DNA from: Prostheceraeus crozeri
Taxonomy: Eukaryota > Platyhelminthes > Polycladida > Euryleptidae
DNA length: 64,000 nucleotides
Direction of reading: 5' to 3'
NCBI GenBank assembly: GCA_907163375.1
Contig: CAJQUW010015620.1
Location: 372,001-436,000, forward strand
Below are positions 1 to 10,855 of this stretch, in pieces; the first letter of the stretch is position 1; each line of letters starts with the position of its first letter. The position numbers and the translations under genes were made by a program. A model generated the notes under the pieces. That model saw nothing but the letters and a program-made list of their open reading frames with translations. It did no database searches and had not been told where the DNA came from.

Positions 1-2
1 AA

Positions 3-3000
3 ATTAAATATGAAAATGTATCTTTTATTAATGTAGTAAATGATATGCGGAAACTTTTAGCAAATGGTAAAATTATTAATTTACTTGGAAAAGTTGTTAA
101 AGATCAGGAAAATATAATTCAAAATTTTTACGTAACCTTCTATAATAAAAAATCATTTGAAACATGGTTTTCGAATCTGGATGAGAAATCCGATGCTAAC
201 GAATGGATTTTTACAGGTAACATTAAATATGGAGATTTTGGAATGAAGTTAGTACAAAGATCGCATAGAGGGGCAGGGATTAATATGAAATATAGAATCA
301 AAGAATATTTCGGTGAATATTGTTATATTCCTTCTGAAGATTTTTGTTTTATTAAATGTTATAATGTTTTACGAGGTTTTAATGAAGAACAAGGAGAAAT
401 GATGAAAGAAATGTTTAATAATTTTTTATATAAAGAGAAAGCCACATCTAGAACAGGAGTAATGTCAAACTGCAAATTTTCTCAATTCAATAAATATTTT
501 GGAGAATGTGTTCAATATTATAGTCCTGCCAATCGTCATTTAAATCCTAGAGGAATTGAAACGTTTCATAATTATGTTTATTACAATTATTTTCACGCAG
601 GTTCAACAATTGGTCACTATTGTTTAATTGATAAATTTCATAAATTAAAAGCTATTAGAGAAATTGAAAATAATTTCAAACCCATATATAAAACAGTTAC
701 TGATGAAAATCTAACAACGCGTCCATATAAAATCATAACAAAGAAAAAAATTGACTATAGTTCAACATATATTTGGGATCTCGAAACTTTTCCCGATCCT
801 AACTGTTCAACAGCTCATCCTATTCCTTACGCTGTAGGAGCTATTAATTTTAATAAATCTATATGTTGTTTACCGAAACAAAGATTGAAAGAATTAGAAA
901 CACGTTTGTTAAGTGATATGATTAAAATTAAACGATCAAAAGATGAAAATGAAATTAAAAAACTTAAAAAACAGATTAATGAGTATAATAATTTAAGTGA
1001 ATTAGAATTTAATAAACTTCACAATTGTGTGAAAATATTTACGAGAACTGAGGATGATGAATGTTCGATCGGGGGAAACCCAGAGGACGTATGTCCGATC
1101 CATCAATTTTTTAAAACTCTTGGAAAATTTAATTATTCTAGAGTAACTTTAATAGCTCACAATTCATCAGGTTTTGATTCCTATTTTCCGATAAAAGCTA
1201 ATTTTAAATTATCTAAACCGCCTCTTAAAACTTCAAGAGGAATATTGACTGCTTCATTACAAGATCCTTATACAACTGAATGTGTTAGTAGATATATTCA
1301 AAAATCTCTTAGATTTAAAAACAATATGAAAAAAGATTCACTTTCAGGTAAATTAGCACTTCAAACTATTGTAATGAAATGTAGTTCTCAACATGTAAAA
1401 ACAAGTCTTTCTAAATGGTGTGAGAATCTTAAAATTCCTACGAATGTGTGTAAATTAAATTATGAAATTGGAGACATAACAGATGAAAATTATAAAGAAA
1501 AAGAAAATGAATGGAGACCATATTTAGTTAACGATATTCTTTCTTTAGCTTTTTGTATCTACAAATATAATAATGTTATGCGAGATTTAGTTGGTGAAGA
1601 TATAACTACTAATTTGACATCCTCTGCTTTAACATTTAACGGTTGGATGAAAAGCGTACAAAATGACAATATAAATATTCATTCTCATATAGATTTATGG
1701 GCTAGAAATTATATTAGAAAATCTGTTAAAGGTGGAAGAGTTTCAGCAAATATAAGAAAATACATATCGCCATTTTGTAGCATCTTGTTACCAATATTAA
1801 AACAGTATTTACCTGGTCGCTGCGCTTGGGGGACTTTGTCCCTTGGTCGCTACGCTGGTGGGGCTTTGTCCCCTGGAAGTAATTTAGTAGATTTAATGAA
1901 ACAGTATCGAGATTTAGGAGATAAAACTGAAATTTGTAAGAAAATTTCAAATCAACTACTTGAACAAAAAAATGAATTTCTAATGGCTTTTGATGCAACA
2001 TCTTTATATCCATCAGCTATGTATGATGAAAATTCAGAATACCCTAAAGCTGAATCAGCTAGAAAATTTCGTCAAGAAGAAGAGCGGGAAATAGTATATA
2101 AATTTAATACACAAACATTTAGACCTAAAACTGGAATATTCTCTGTTGTGTTTCAATATCCGAATGATATGTTTTTCCAACCAGTTCCTATAAAAGATAA
2201 AGTTAAAAATCAAAATAATAATTCTCATGTAAAAGTAATCAGGTTTAGAAATGGTATATGTTATGATGTATTAACTTCTGTAGACACAAGAAATTGTTAG
2301 ATGTGGGGGAAAAATCTTACATATTACTGATGGTATAATTTATGAAAAAAATTATCAAGTTTCACCATTTCGAAATTATATTGAAAAACTTTTTAATTTG
2401 AGAAAAAGATATAAAACAGAAGGAAATACTGTAGGTGATGAGTTAATTAAATTATTGATGAATTCGCTATATGGCAAAACTGTGCAAAAAGATATAACCA
2501 CTAAATATCATTTATGAAATGAGAATACATTGAGAAAAAATTTCACTCAAGAAGTAAAAGATTATGAAAAATTAAATGATGAACAATATTTAGCGAAAGT
2601 AGAAATGGAAGATGATGAATTTCTCAAAACTAATATTGTAAAAGATGGGAAGACGTCATTCATGCCATCACACTTAGGTTCTTTCATTCTTTCTCACTCT
2701 AGAAGAATCATGAATAACTTTATTTTAGAAATTAATGGTTTCAAAGAAAAATACATTCATTATACAGATACTGATTCAATATATATTTCCAATGAGCTCT
2801 TTAATAAATTAGACGCTGCTGGATATGTTGGAGGAGAATTGTGTCAAGGGAAAAATGATTATGGAAATGGTGGAATTATTTTTGCAATGTTTATTGCACC
2901 TAAAGTAAAATACTGTATTACTGTAGATGAACAAGGGAGACTTAGTGAAAAGAAAACATTCAAAGGATATTCACAAGATAAAGTAAAAGTAGAAGATTTT

Positions 3001-3264
3001 CTAAAATTATATTCGGGGAAAACATTATCGACTACAGTTAATAAACCATGGAAAAGATCTTTAGAAACTGGAATTAGTATTCCTGATAAAAATAATAATA
3101 CTGAAGAAAAAAAATTTTCTGGTCAAATAAATATTCTTAAACGTCAAGCACTTGATGAAAATGAAATTATGTTACCTTATAACGGAGAAGATATTCAAGC
3201 TGAAATATTTCAAACAATCATCTGTGAGAGTAATTTAAGTGATGATGATGACACGTGGGAATAA
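3..3264 (+). pseudogene. POLB: Family B DNA polymerase of element 1, 5'-truncated by the window and broken
   Basis: The frame is open to the left edge, so the gene starts outside the window. Exonuclease motifs are visible as WDLETF (near 771-790), HNSSGFDSYF (near 1160-1190) and YLVNDILS (near 1520-1545). Polymerase motif A reads DATSLYPS (near 1990-2015), motif B LLMNSLYGKT (near 2451-2480) and motif C YTDTDSIYIS (near 2761-2790). Two lesions break it: a frame change at about 2285-2300, and an in-frame TGA at 2515-2517. The order Exo I-II-III, A, B, C fits a protein-primed-type PolB, which would replicate the element from its ends. It is very different from the PolB of element 2 and lies on the other strand relative to the capsid genes. 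Two GC-rich hairpin inserts are read through in frame (about 1066-1102 and 1811-1877). Confidence 0.9.
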
Positions 3265-3415
3265 TAATTTTTTTATTACATCTAAAAATTTATAACATCT
3301 AAAAACTTATTACATCTAAAAATTTTATTACATATGAAAATATATATATCGAATATTTTGGTATTTTCTATTAAGTTTTAGCATATAATGTTCTATAATA
3401 TTAAGTTTTATCATA
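3265..3415. other. A+T-rich gap between two convergent genes
   Basis: This gap separates the 3' ends of the PolB pseudogene (plus) and the next gene (minus). It holds imperfect short direct repeats of an ACATCTAAAAA-type word and of a TTAAGTTTTATCATAT-type word. It may contain polyadenylation or termination signals for both genes, but nothing specific can be shown. Confidence 0.4.
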
Positions 3416-4746
3416 TTAAGTTTTATCATATAACGTTTTATCAAAAGATAATTTAAATTTATTTTCACTAACTATTGATTCTTCATCATCATCATAAATT
3501 GATTCTTCATCATCATCATAAATTGATTCTTCATCATCATCATAAATTACACTTTTTGGTATAGGATGCCATTCCCTGATAGGATACCATTCTCTTATTG
3601 GAATATCTAACTCTAAATTTCATCTTTTATCTGATAATAATATAATAGAGAAAAATATTGGTCTTTGATCTCTTTTGGAAAATTTAATAACACCACCATA
3701 ATCTGAATCACTTTTAGTTTTTATTAAAGATGATAAAACTTTAAATTGATTAGATGTAAATCCTAATTTAAATTTTGTAGACCCGACACATAGTTGTCTA
3801 ACAGTATCTTCAACTATACCATCATTATTATTTTCAATTGTAAGAAAATGAAATTTAGATAAATTTTATAATTACTAATCTTTTTATAATCTTTTTTACC
3901 ATTTACACCATTTTCAGATGTTTCAGAATCATCATCTATATTATCATCATCTATATTATTATCATCATTATTATCATAAGATTCTTTAAGATCGGGCAAA
4001 GCCCTAGAACCTTCAGTTCGTTTATTATGATTATGATTATGGGCATTGTTAATAGTATAAGGTGTTGTCCACATATAAATTTTTTCTTGTTGAGCTAAAC
4101 CATTTATGTAAGATTTTAATAAATTAATATTCAAATTGGAATACAATCCTATATATGTATCATCATCATATCTTTGCGGCATTTCTAATGTTTCTTGTTT
4201 ATAAATTGTATCTCTATAATATACTTGACATAATAATTCTTCATTATGTTTTTTACTCTCTTTGTGAATGTTATATTGATTTTGATCGTCAACAAATAAT
4301 CTAATTTTTTCTTTCGAAAAAGATTTTAATTTTTTAACTAATTCATTAATATTGATAAAATTAATAATTTTATTTTCTATCCAATCAGTATTACTAATCG
4401 GCAAAACTGCTCTAATAAATCCGTAAACATTATTATGTCCTATTATAACCATATTTTCTTTATTTAATTCAACATAAGCTACATCATTATATTTACTTAC
4501 AATCTCCATAAATCTAATAAATGGATCACCTGGAAATAAACAATAGTTAGTTTCTATAGAAGGTAAACCTTTTGTTTGTTCTCTAAATATTTCTGCTTGT
4601 AGTTCAAATAAAATATTTACATCTATACATGGATTATTATTATTATTATTATCAAAACATTTATTTTCAAATCCCGTTGATCTCGTCGAATAAGAAGAAC
4701 AGGATGATGCGGACGAATATAATTTTTCTAAATTTGGTTTTTCCAT
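3416..4746 (-). pseudogene. Unknown element 1 gene with acidic C-terminus, frameshifted
   Basis: The first 280 or so codons (4746 down to about 3850) are open. Then the frame changes, and the continuation (about 3850 to 3416) has an in-frame TGA at 3620-3622. The N-terminus has an asparagine run. The middle is a mixed alpha/beta-looking domain, and an acidic Asn/Asp-rich linker carries a GC-rich hairpin insert (3991-4021). The tail ends in three copies of the octapeptide IYDDDEES. The gene sits between PolB and the fibre-like gene, where element 2 has three unrelated minus-strand genes. I do not recognise the family. A processivity-clamp role beside PolB is only a guess. Confidence 0.6.
3477..3548. 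repeat. 24-bp tandem repeat, 3 copies, coding
   Basis: Three perfect 24-bp units occur in a row. On the minus strand each encodes the acidic octapeptide IYDDDEES. The 24-bp unit is a multiple of three, so copy number can change without breaking the frame. Confidence 0.85.
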
Positions 4747-4793
4747 TTTTTTATTTTTATTAGAAAAAATTTTACTTTTTTATTGTTTTAAAA

Positions 4794-5682
4794 ATGATGT
4801 TACCAAATGTTGGTGTAGGTGCATATATCCCGAATAATCGTGAATTAGAAATAGAGATAGAAAATTATATCATGAAAACTGGAGATGTTTTATCTGGTCC
4901 ATTGCATCTTTCTATTCTTCCGCAACAAAATACAGAGTTGACAAATAAACAATATGTTGATACACAAATCAATGACTTAAGAGAAAAATATATAAACGAT
5001 GTTTTGGTTCCACTGATGAATGAATTAAAGTTGCTTAAACTTAATGACAAATCATTAAACGAAAAATTATTAAAACTTGATAAAAAGGATAGAGAGCTAG
5101 AAGCAGATATAGCAAAACTTTTTAAAAAGATTTCAGAACAATCAAAAATTTTAATATTACTTTCTATAAATTTAAAATCTGCAGTCATTAAGAATAAACA
5201 TCAGATAAAAATGTTAAAAGAACAATTAGAAGATGAAATAGAAAAACTACCTGAAAGAATTTAAAAAAAATTTAAAACTGTTACAAGCTACATTCCAAAA
5301 ACGTGTTGATGAATTGAGTTCTAAAATTACTCAACAAATGAAAAAGATGAATAGAATAATAAATGAAATAAACTCACTTAATGAAAAAGTTGATAAAATG
5401 AAAACTCTTAAAATCAATTTAGAAAATGAATTAAAGAAAAATTTACAAGAAAACTCTAAAGAAAATAAAGAACAGTTAGATGCTGTTAAAAGACAATTAG
5501 ATGTTCTTAAAATTAAGTTAAATGCACTTAAAACGGCATTGAAGATTAATCAGCAGAAAATGCAAGTTAATAGAAAAGAAATTAAAGTACATCACACGCT
5601 GCTTGACGCAATAGATAAAGTGCAACAGTCAATTAATAAAGTTATCTCGAAATTGTTGTCCATTCACAAACGTAAATCCTAA
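4794..5682 (+). pseudogene. Fibre-like coiled-coil protein of element 1, frameshifted
   Basis: This matches the intact gene at 35410-36201 in element 2 over its whole length. The N-terminal part is open to 5264 and the C-terminal part resumes in another frame to 5682, so one frameshift lies near 5240-5270. The N-terminus holds a motif of the form KTGD-x2-SGPLHL followed by a KQYVD box. This is the layout of the repeat common in phage tail fibres and short-tail proteins. The rest is long heptad-rich helix, as in a trimeric stalk. The gene is divergent from 3416-4746 with only 47 bp between the two starts. A role as a virion spike or fibre is an inference. Confidence 0.7.
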
Positions 5683-5740
5683 ACGGACCGAAGGTCCTCG
5701 AGGCTTTAGCCGATCAGACCAAAGGTCCTCAGGTTACTAA
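5683..5740. repeat. Cluster of three GC-rich mini-hairpins after the fibre gene
   Basis: Directly after the stop codon come GGACCGAAGGTCC (stem 5, loop GAA), GGCTTTAGCC and GACCAAAGGTC (stem 4, loop AAA), separated by a few bases. They stand out in the A+T-rich surroundings. They could act in 3'-end formation or be tiny mobile palindromes; the same class recurs across both elements. Confidence 0.7.
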
Positions 5741-5786
5741 CCAATCGTAAATATTTTTTCCCAAAAGTCAAATTTAATCCTAAAAA

Positions 5787-6305
5787 ATGCCTATAATTTA
5801 TAAACACAATCTTAAACATTTTGCTTCAAATCAAAAAATTTCTCATGAACCATCTATGAGATCTGTTTACCATTATGACAGTGTAGAAACAATCGGAACA
5901 CAAAAGTTCCTAGGCACCGCAGGTGCCGTTCAAAAAGAAGGGGATGGTATATTTTCTGGTATTGGAAGTATCGTTAACTTAATTAAAAATAATAAAGATT
6001 TGATTACATCTGCTGCAAAAGGAGCAGCTGCTATAGGTAGTACAGCTAGTGCAATATCAAATGCTGTTAAGTCTCAAAACGAATTAAAACTACTAGAAGC
6101 TATTCGTAAACTTAGGAATGATTCTGAAGAACTAAAGAATTTAAAAAAACTTTCAGAGGAAACAAAAAACAAAATTGCTAACATAGCTGTTGGGGAAACC
6201 TTGAGGAGCGGAGCTCCGTCTGATAGTAAACATAAGAAGAAATCAGGCGTAGCCATAAAACGTTCAATTGAAGAAATAAGAGGAAATGGTCTAGCAAAAT
6301 TCTAA
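5787..6305 (+). CDS. pVI-like small virion protein of element 1
   Basis: The frame of 172 codons is intact and matches 36242-36712 in element 2. A tyrosine/histidine-containing N-terminus is followed by a Gly/Ala/Ser-rich amphipathic stretch (about residues 50-95) suited to membrane interaction, then a charged helix. The C-terminus is IRGNGLAKF, which fits the adenovirus protease consensus (M/I/L)-X-G-X|G and would release a 5-residue peptide. By position, size and this tail it resembles adenovirus pVI, but the similarity is functional-looking rather than proven. A hairpin-type GC-rich insert (about 6191-6262) lengthens this copy by some 16 residues near the end without breaking the frame. 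It starts at the ATG after a TCCTAAAAAATG leader. Confidence 0.65.
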   Translation: MPIIYKHNLKHFASNQKISHEPSMRSVYHYDSVETIGTQKFLGTAGAVQKEGDGIFSGIGSIVNLIKNNKDLITSAAKGAAAIGSTASAISNAVKSQNELKLLEAIRKLRNDSEELKNLKKLSEETKNKIANIAVGETLRSGAPSDSKHKKKSGVAIKRSIEEIRGNGLAKF

Positions 6306-6389
6306 AATATATTTTTTAGTAAAATTTTTTTTAGCAAAATTTTTTCTGTGTGTGAGAAAAAACAAAAAGTCAAATTATTTTTTATAAAA

Positions 6390-7724
6390 ATGTCTTCGCT
6401 TATCGAAAATAAATTTAGATTAGACGATCCTCCGTTCGTCAGTTATAATCAAAAAAAGAATGACTATATAAGAATTGCTATGAATCCCGGATCATCCAGT
6501 AGAGTGAATACTGGAGATGATTTAATTTTTGAAGTTGATAATCAACAAAGTTATTTATATCTACCTGATTCATTTTTACACTGTGAATATTCTTTATATA
6601 GTGATGCCAATTTTACAACACCATTACCTGATACCGACAATATTGCACTAGAGAATAATTTCTTTCCAAGATTATTTACACAAATGCGTTTAGATGTTGC
6701 AACTCAAAATATAGAAACAATAAGTGATTCTCCAGGTGTAATTGATACAATGCTTAGATTTGTAACAATTGGTGAAAATAATAAAAAGTATGAAATCGAA
6801 GGTTGGTTTCCTGATACTAATGATGGTATAATTGTTGATGATTTAACTCACGCTGGAACAGATGCAGCAGGAATTGCGTGAGATGTAGAAAATATTGCAA
6901 AACATTTAAATAAAACAAATAATGATGCATATAAAGAAAGACGTGAGTTTAACAAGAAAAGTAAGCAAACAGTAAATTGGTCATTGTCTCCATTATTCGG
7001 ATATTTAGATTATGATAAAATATCATATCAATTAAAATTTAAATTAATAATTCATCGTACAGCAAATAATGAATTAATCTTTTTTGGTAAGACTGGAAAA
7101 AAAGCATATTTAAAAATTGATAGACTTGAATGGTGGATTAAGCATATTACTCCTAGTTTAGAGATTGAAACAGCTATTGCAAAAATATTAAATACTAACA
7201 AACCAATTCCAGTAAATTTTCTAAAGCGTACTGCTAGTTCAGTAACTTTTTCCGAACAAAGATTTAACTGGCATTTTACTAGAACTGCGAATACTCCAAG
7301 ATATTTATTACTAACTTTTCAAAGAAATAATTCTCCAAGTTTTGATGAGAACAATAATCTCTTCCATATTAATACAATTCGAAGTTTACAAGTTTCATTA
7401 AGTCAAACCCGATATCCAATTGATCCATTAAGATTCGATGATACCAATAATCAATTTATGGAAGGATATGATTCTTATCGAAATCTTTGTATAGAATTTG
7501 GAGTTGAACCACAATTAACTCCTGGTGATTGGAGACATTTGTATCCTGTTTTCTGTTTCGATTTAAGTGCACAATCTGAAGATATTATCAAGACTGGTTG
7601 TGATGTAACAATTAATATTGAAAAAAAAGATTCCACAACTTCATTGATGGCTAATGGTTTATTGCTAGAAGATGTAAAATATTCTATTGAAATTCTTAAT
7701 GGAAAGATGGCTAGGATAAGTTAA
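6390..7724 (+). pseudogene. MCP: Major capsid protein (hexon-like) of element 1, in-frame TGA
   Basis: The reading frame is the same 444 codons as the intact capsid gene at 36777-38111, with most residues identical, but TGA at 6879-6881 interrupts it after about 163 codons. Landmarks include the LYLPDS segment near the N-terminus, PLFGYLDY, RLEWWIKHI, RYPIDPLRF and YPVFCFDLSAQSE. These match what I recall of Polinton/adintovirus double-jelly-roll capsid proteins. I chose the ATG at 6390 because it aligns with the element 2 start and follows an A-rich leader; an in-frame ATG at 6348 lies upstream. No splice signals suggest the stop is removed from the RNA. Confidence 0.85.
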
Positions 7725-7825
7725 TTAAATTCTTAGATTAAAATTTTTTTAGTAATTAGTAATAAAATTTTTTCATAACTAGAATAGATTGAAATTTTTG
7801 ATAACTTAAAATTTTTTTATTAAAA

Positions 7826-8307
7826 ATGTCGCAAGCGAAAAGTAATAATAATAAAACTGTTGAATTAAAATTACGTAATATTGTTGACAAAAATACCCCT
7901 AAAACTATTACGATTAACAAAAAAAGTATTACATAAGTAAACCAATGATAGAGAATATTCAATTACAAGAAGAAAAGAATGGCGGAATTCTACCATTAAT
8001 TCCTCTAATAATAGGAGGTATAGCAGCTGCAGGAAGTGTTGCAGGTGGGACAGCTGGTATTGTCCAAGCAGTAAATAAAAATAAATCAGAGAAGGCAGCA
8101 TTAGAAGAACAAAAACGACATAATAGAGAGTTAGAGAAAGTTGCTAGGGGTGAAGGAGTAGTAGATAATTTTATTAGTAAATTAAAATTAGTTGATGAAG
8201 GAAAACGAATTCTCAAAAATATTCTCCACAATGTTGATGATTTAATTGAAATTAAAGAAACTAAAGATGGTTCTGGAATATATCTAAGTCCTAGTATGAT
8301 AAGGTAA
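7826..8307 (+). pseudogene. pX-like membrane-active virion protein of element 1, frameshifted
   Basis: The gene corresponds to 38234-38707. The first 30 or so codons from 7826 match. Then an A-run near 7916-7926 is one base shorter than in element 2 and the frame is lost; the remainder continues in another frame to 8307. The conserved centre is a hydrophobic Gly/Ala-rich segment (NGGILPLIPLIIGG and following) preceded by a charged N-terminus, like pX-type minor virion proteins seen in adenovirus-related elements. A long charged helix follows. The function as a core or membrane-lytic virion component is inferred from family resemblance and position after the capsid gene. Confidence 0.7.
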
Positions 8308-8390
8308 TAACCTCAGGACCTTTGGTTCTATCGGCTAAAGCCTCAGAACCTTTGGTTCTATTAGGTAAAACATTTAATTTACCTTTTAAA
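8308..8390. repeat. Mini-hairpin cluster between pX-like and PLA2-integrase genes
   Basis: The stretch contains GGACCTTTGGTTC, GGCTAAAGCC and GAACCTTTGGTTC, each a short GC-rich stem around a loop of two or three A or T bases. It separates the pX-like stop codon from the PLA2-integrase ATG at 8391. An in-frame ATG at 8322 would translate this cluster, but element 2 has no such extension, so I do not count it as coding. Confidence 0.65.
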
Positions 8391-9719
8391 ATGAATTCTA
8401 CAAATTCTGAAAATTTAATTAAATTAGAAATTTCTAATTTAGATTTATTGAATTATCTCTTAAAAGTACATAAAAACTCAAATTGTAAGATTTATGAAGG
8501 TAACGACGACAAACAAAGTTTGGCTACTACCTACGGTGGTGACATACAAAAAGCATTAGAAAACTTTCCTGGATTTATTTGGAGTAAATATTCGAAAGAA
8601 AAACATCTTCCTGGTCATTCATATACCGGTCCAGGAACTCGATTAGATATAAGACTAGATGAGAATAATAATCCGAAACCAGGTGAGGAACCAATAAATA
8701 GAGTAGATGCCGCAGCTTACAGGCATGATTTAGCTTATCGAAATCATGACCTAAGTTCTCGACATGCAGCTGATAAGAAGATGATTCAAGAATTAGATAG
8801 TATTCAAAATCCTACATTTAGAGAAAAAATTGAAAGAATGTTTGTTAAGAAAGCTTTACAAGCAAACATATTATTCGGTCAGGGTTTAAATGAACTGACA
8901 GCAAAGCTGTCTGAGAGCAACGCTCGAACCTACGCGTCTGAAATTCATAAAGAATACAGAAGGCCGAAATATCTATTGAAAGTAAAAGTATTTAATAAAG
9001 ATGATATTTGGAGTGCTGATCTTATTCATATGCCGAATGAAAGGGACTACAAATACGCATTGACCGTTATAGATTTATATACACGATACGCTTGGGTAAA
9101 ACCTTTAAAAAATAAAAATGGTCTATCAGTTAAATATGCGTTTGAAGAAATCTTTAAAGAAAGTTTTAGAAAGCCAAGGAAATTGTTTGTTGATAAAGGG
9201 TCGGAATTTTATAACCGAAACGTTCAGCCACTATTTGAAACCGTTTATTCAACTGAAAACGCTGGAAAAGCTGTAGTGATAGAAAGATTCAATCGGACGT
9301 TAAAAAATAAATTATTCAAGAAATTTACTGAGCAAAGAAATCAGAAATGGTTGAAGATATTACCAGGAGTTGTAGAAGAGTAAAATAATAAAGTTCATTC
9401 TGGTATTGAAGAAACCCCAAAGAATGCTTCTGACGACCCTGATTTGATAAGAAAAAAAATATTCGAGAATAATTATTTGAATGAGAGTAATCCGAATTTG
9501 CAGAAACTTAAGCCGAAATTTAAAATTGGAGATAGAGTTAGAATATTTAAATATAAGAATAAATTTGAAAAAGGCTTTGTTGGCTATTGGACTAAAGAAA
9601 TATTTGAAGTTTGCAAAATAAATCAAACTTATCCGATTACTTACGAAATCAAAGATTTAGATGATGAAAATATCAGAGGCCGATTTTATCAAAATGAATT
9701 ACAACGAACTGATTTTTAA
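8391..9719 (+). pseudogene. INT: PLA2-integrase fusion of element 1, in-frame TAA
   Basis: The N-terminal part has the parvovirus-type phospholipase A2 signature: a calcium-loop YTGPGT and the catalytic DAAAYRHDLAY with its His-Asp pair. It is followed by a linker holding LFGQG (8871-8885), a good adenain cleavage consensus. A retrovirus-type DDE integrase core comes next (WSADLI, LFVDKGSEF, VIERFNR) and then a basic SH3-like C-terminal domain. TAA at 9381-9383 cuts the frame where element 2 reads Tyr; the frame then continues to 9719. The linker carries the hairpin GACAGCAAAGCTGTC in frame. Its 3' end faces the protease gene. The intact relative is 38724-40058. Confidence 0.9.
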
Positions 9720-9753
9720 TTATCATTATTTTCATTAGGCGTAGCCATAGAAC
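9720..9753. repeat. Mini-hairpin between convergent integrase and protease genes
   Basis: The gap runs into GAACCTATGGTTC (stem 5, loop TAT) at about 9751-9763, which overlaps the 3' end of the protease frame. It is placed where both transcripts end. Confidence 0.5.
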
Positions 9754-10176
9754 CTATGGTTCGTTCAATTCTAACATAATATCTAGAAATGGTACTCCTT
9801 CCTGTAATTTAAATAAAACATAAAGACATAATTGACCGCAATATGTAGTTCCTGGTTTTTGAATTTGAAATGTATTATAAATTCCATTGCCAAGTAATTT
9901 TTTGACTTCGTTTGTAGGTGGAAGTCCGTATGAGTCAAAATAATAATTAGAACAGTTAATATTTCTTTGTCCTGCTGACCAATGTACACCTTTTTCATCT
10001 GACGTATGAAGCTTTGTTATGAAATTTACAGTTGGCTTATTTTTGATCAATTGTAATTCGACTCTCATTAGAACATGAAAATTCTTTATTCCTAATTCAT
10101 TTGCGATTTTCTTTAGGTCGAAATTTGTCGTGGTTTGCGTTCCATATAATTTAAAGAACTCCTTTATGTTGCTCAT
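9754..10176 (-). CDS. PRO: Adenain-type cysteine protease of element 1
   Basis: The 140-residue frame is intact and clearly homologous to 40055-40477. The catalytic layout of adenovirus-type (C5) proteases is visible: His65 in VHWSAG, Asp81 in YFDSYG, Gln106 in QIQKPG and Cys113 in TYCGQLC, with the Gln-Cys spacing of seven expected for adenain. It would cleave virion precursors at (M/I/L)XGX|G-type sites, which occur in the pVI-like and PLA2-integrase products nearby. It is the only one of the enzyme genes of element 1 in this window that is still open. The gene converges on the integrase gene. Confidence 0.9.
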   Translation of the reverse strand: MSNIKEFFKLYGTQTTTNFDLKKIANELGIKNFHVLMRVELQLIKNKPTVNFITKLHTSDEKGVHWSAGQRNINCSNYYFDSYGLPPTNEVKKLLGNGIYNTFQIQKPGTTYCGQLCLYVLFKLQEGVPFLDIMLELNEP

Positions 10177-10214
10177 TTTATGATTAAAAAAATTTCTTAT
10201 AGGGACCCCTAGAA

Positions 10215-10462
10215 GTCAGAAGGGAGGGGGTACTGATTTCAAACTGTTCCATAATGATGTCTTTCCTTACTACTCAGTCAGAAGGGAGGGGGTATTGATT
10301 TAAAACTGTTCTCTAATGATGTCTTTCCTTACTACTTAGTCAGAAGGGAGGGGGTATTGATTTAAAACTGTTCTCTAATGATGTCTTTCCTTACTACTTG
10401 GTCAGAAGGGAGGGGGTATTGATTTAAAACTGTTCCACAATGATGACTTTCCTTGCTACTTA
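10215..10462. repeat. 62-bp tandem repeat, 4 copies, with G-rich tract
   Basis: Units start at 10215, 10277, 10339 and 10401 with an exact 62-bp period. Each begins GTCAGAAGGGAGGGGGTA and ends in a CTTTCCTTACTACTT-type word; the last unit is slightly diverged. Element 2 has only one partial unit at the same place (about 40518-40560), so the array expanded in element 1 or shrank in element 2. Just before it lies the near-palindrome TAGGGACCCCTA. Confidence 0.9.
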
Positions 10463-10855
10463 TTCGATTTTGAAATGATTTAATTTAATCTAAATTAAAA
10501 CGTTACATTGTTCCATTTTATTCTTATGAACTCTTGTTAAGAGGATATTGATTGTTTTATCTGTATTAAGACATTAGCAACATCTATTACCAAATTTCTC
10601 AACATGAACAGCTGCTACCAGTTTAAGCTATTCAGTATGAGAGAATTCTTTATGACCCGCATAACTCATAACTTTTCACTTGAACAGCTGCTGCCATTAT
10701 TCCACGTATTACTGCGTGCATTCATTCTGTGAGCGTTCTACGAGACTGTGACTGCTTGCGAATCATCTGTGACCTTTATCTATTTTGGTCAATTTCATCA
10801 GCGACTTTCAACAATTTCATTTTTATCATAATTAAATCACTACGTTTTAACGAAA
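10463..10855. other. Right tail of the shared Polinton sequence and leader of the next gene
   Basis: Similarity to element 2 continues to about 10515 and then stops. After that come two GAACAGCTGCT words (about 10605 and 10682) and A+T-rich sequence up to the ATG at 10856. I see no other gene and no defined terminal repeat here. Confidence 0.5.

Noticed and set aside
7756..8231. Minus-strand frames opposite the pX-like gene
   Set aside because: They are antisense to a gene with a homologue in element 2. The hydrophobic character comes from the complementary composition.
6879..9383. TGA and TAA inside capsid and PLA2-integrase genes of element 1 as recoded codons
   Set aside because: The intact element 2 has sense codons at both places, different stop types are involved, and other genes of element 1 have frameshifts. 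Decay explains all of them; recoding or an altered genetic code is not needed.
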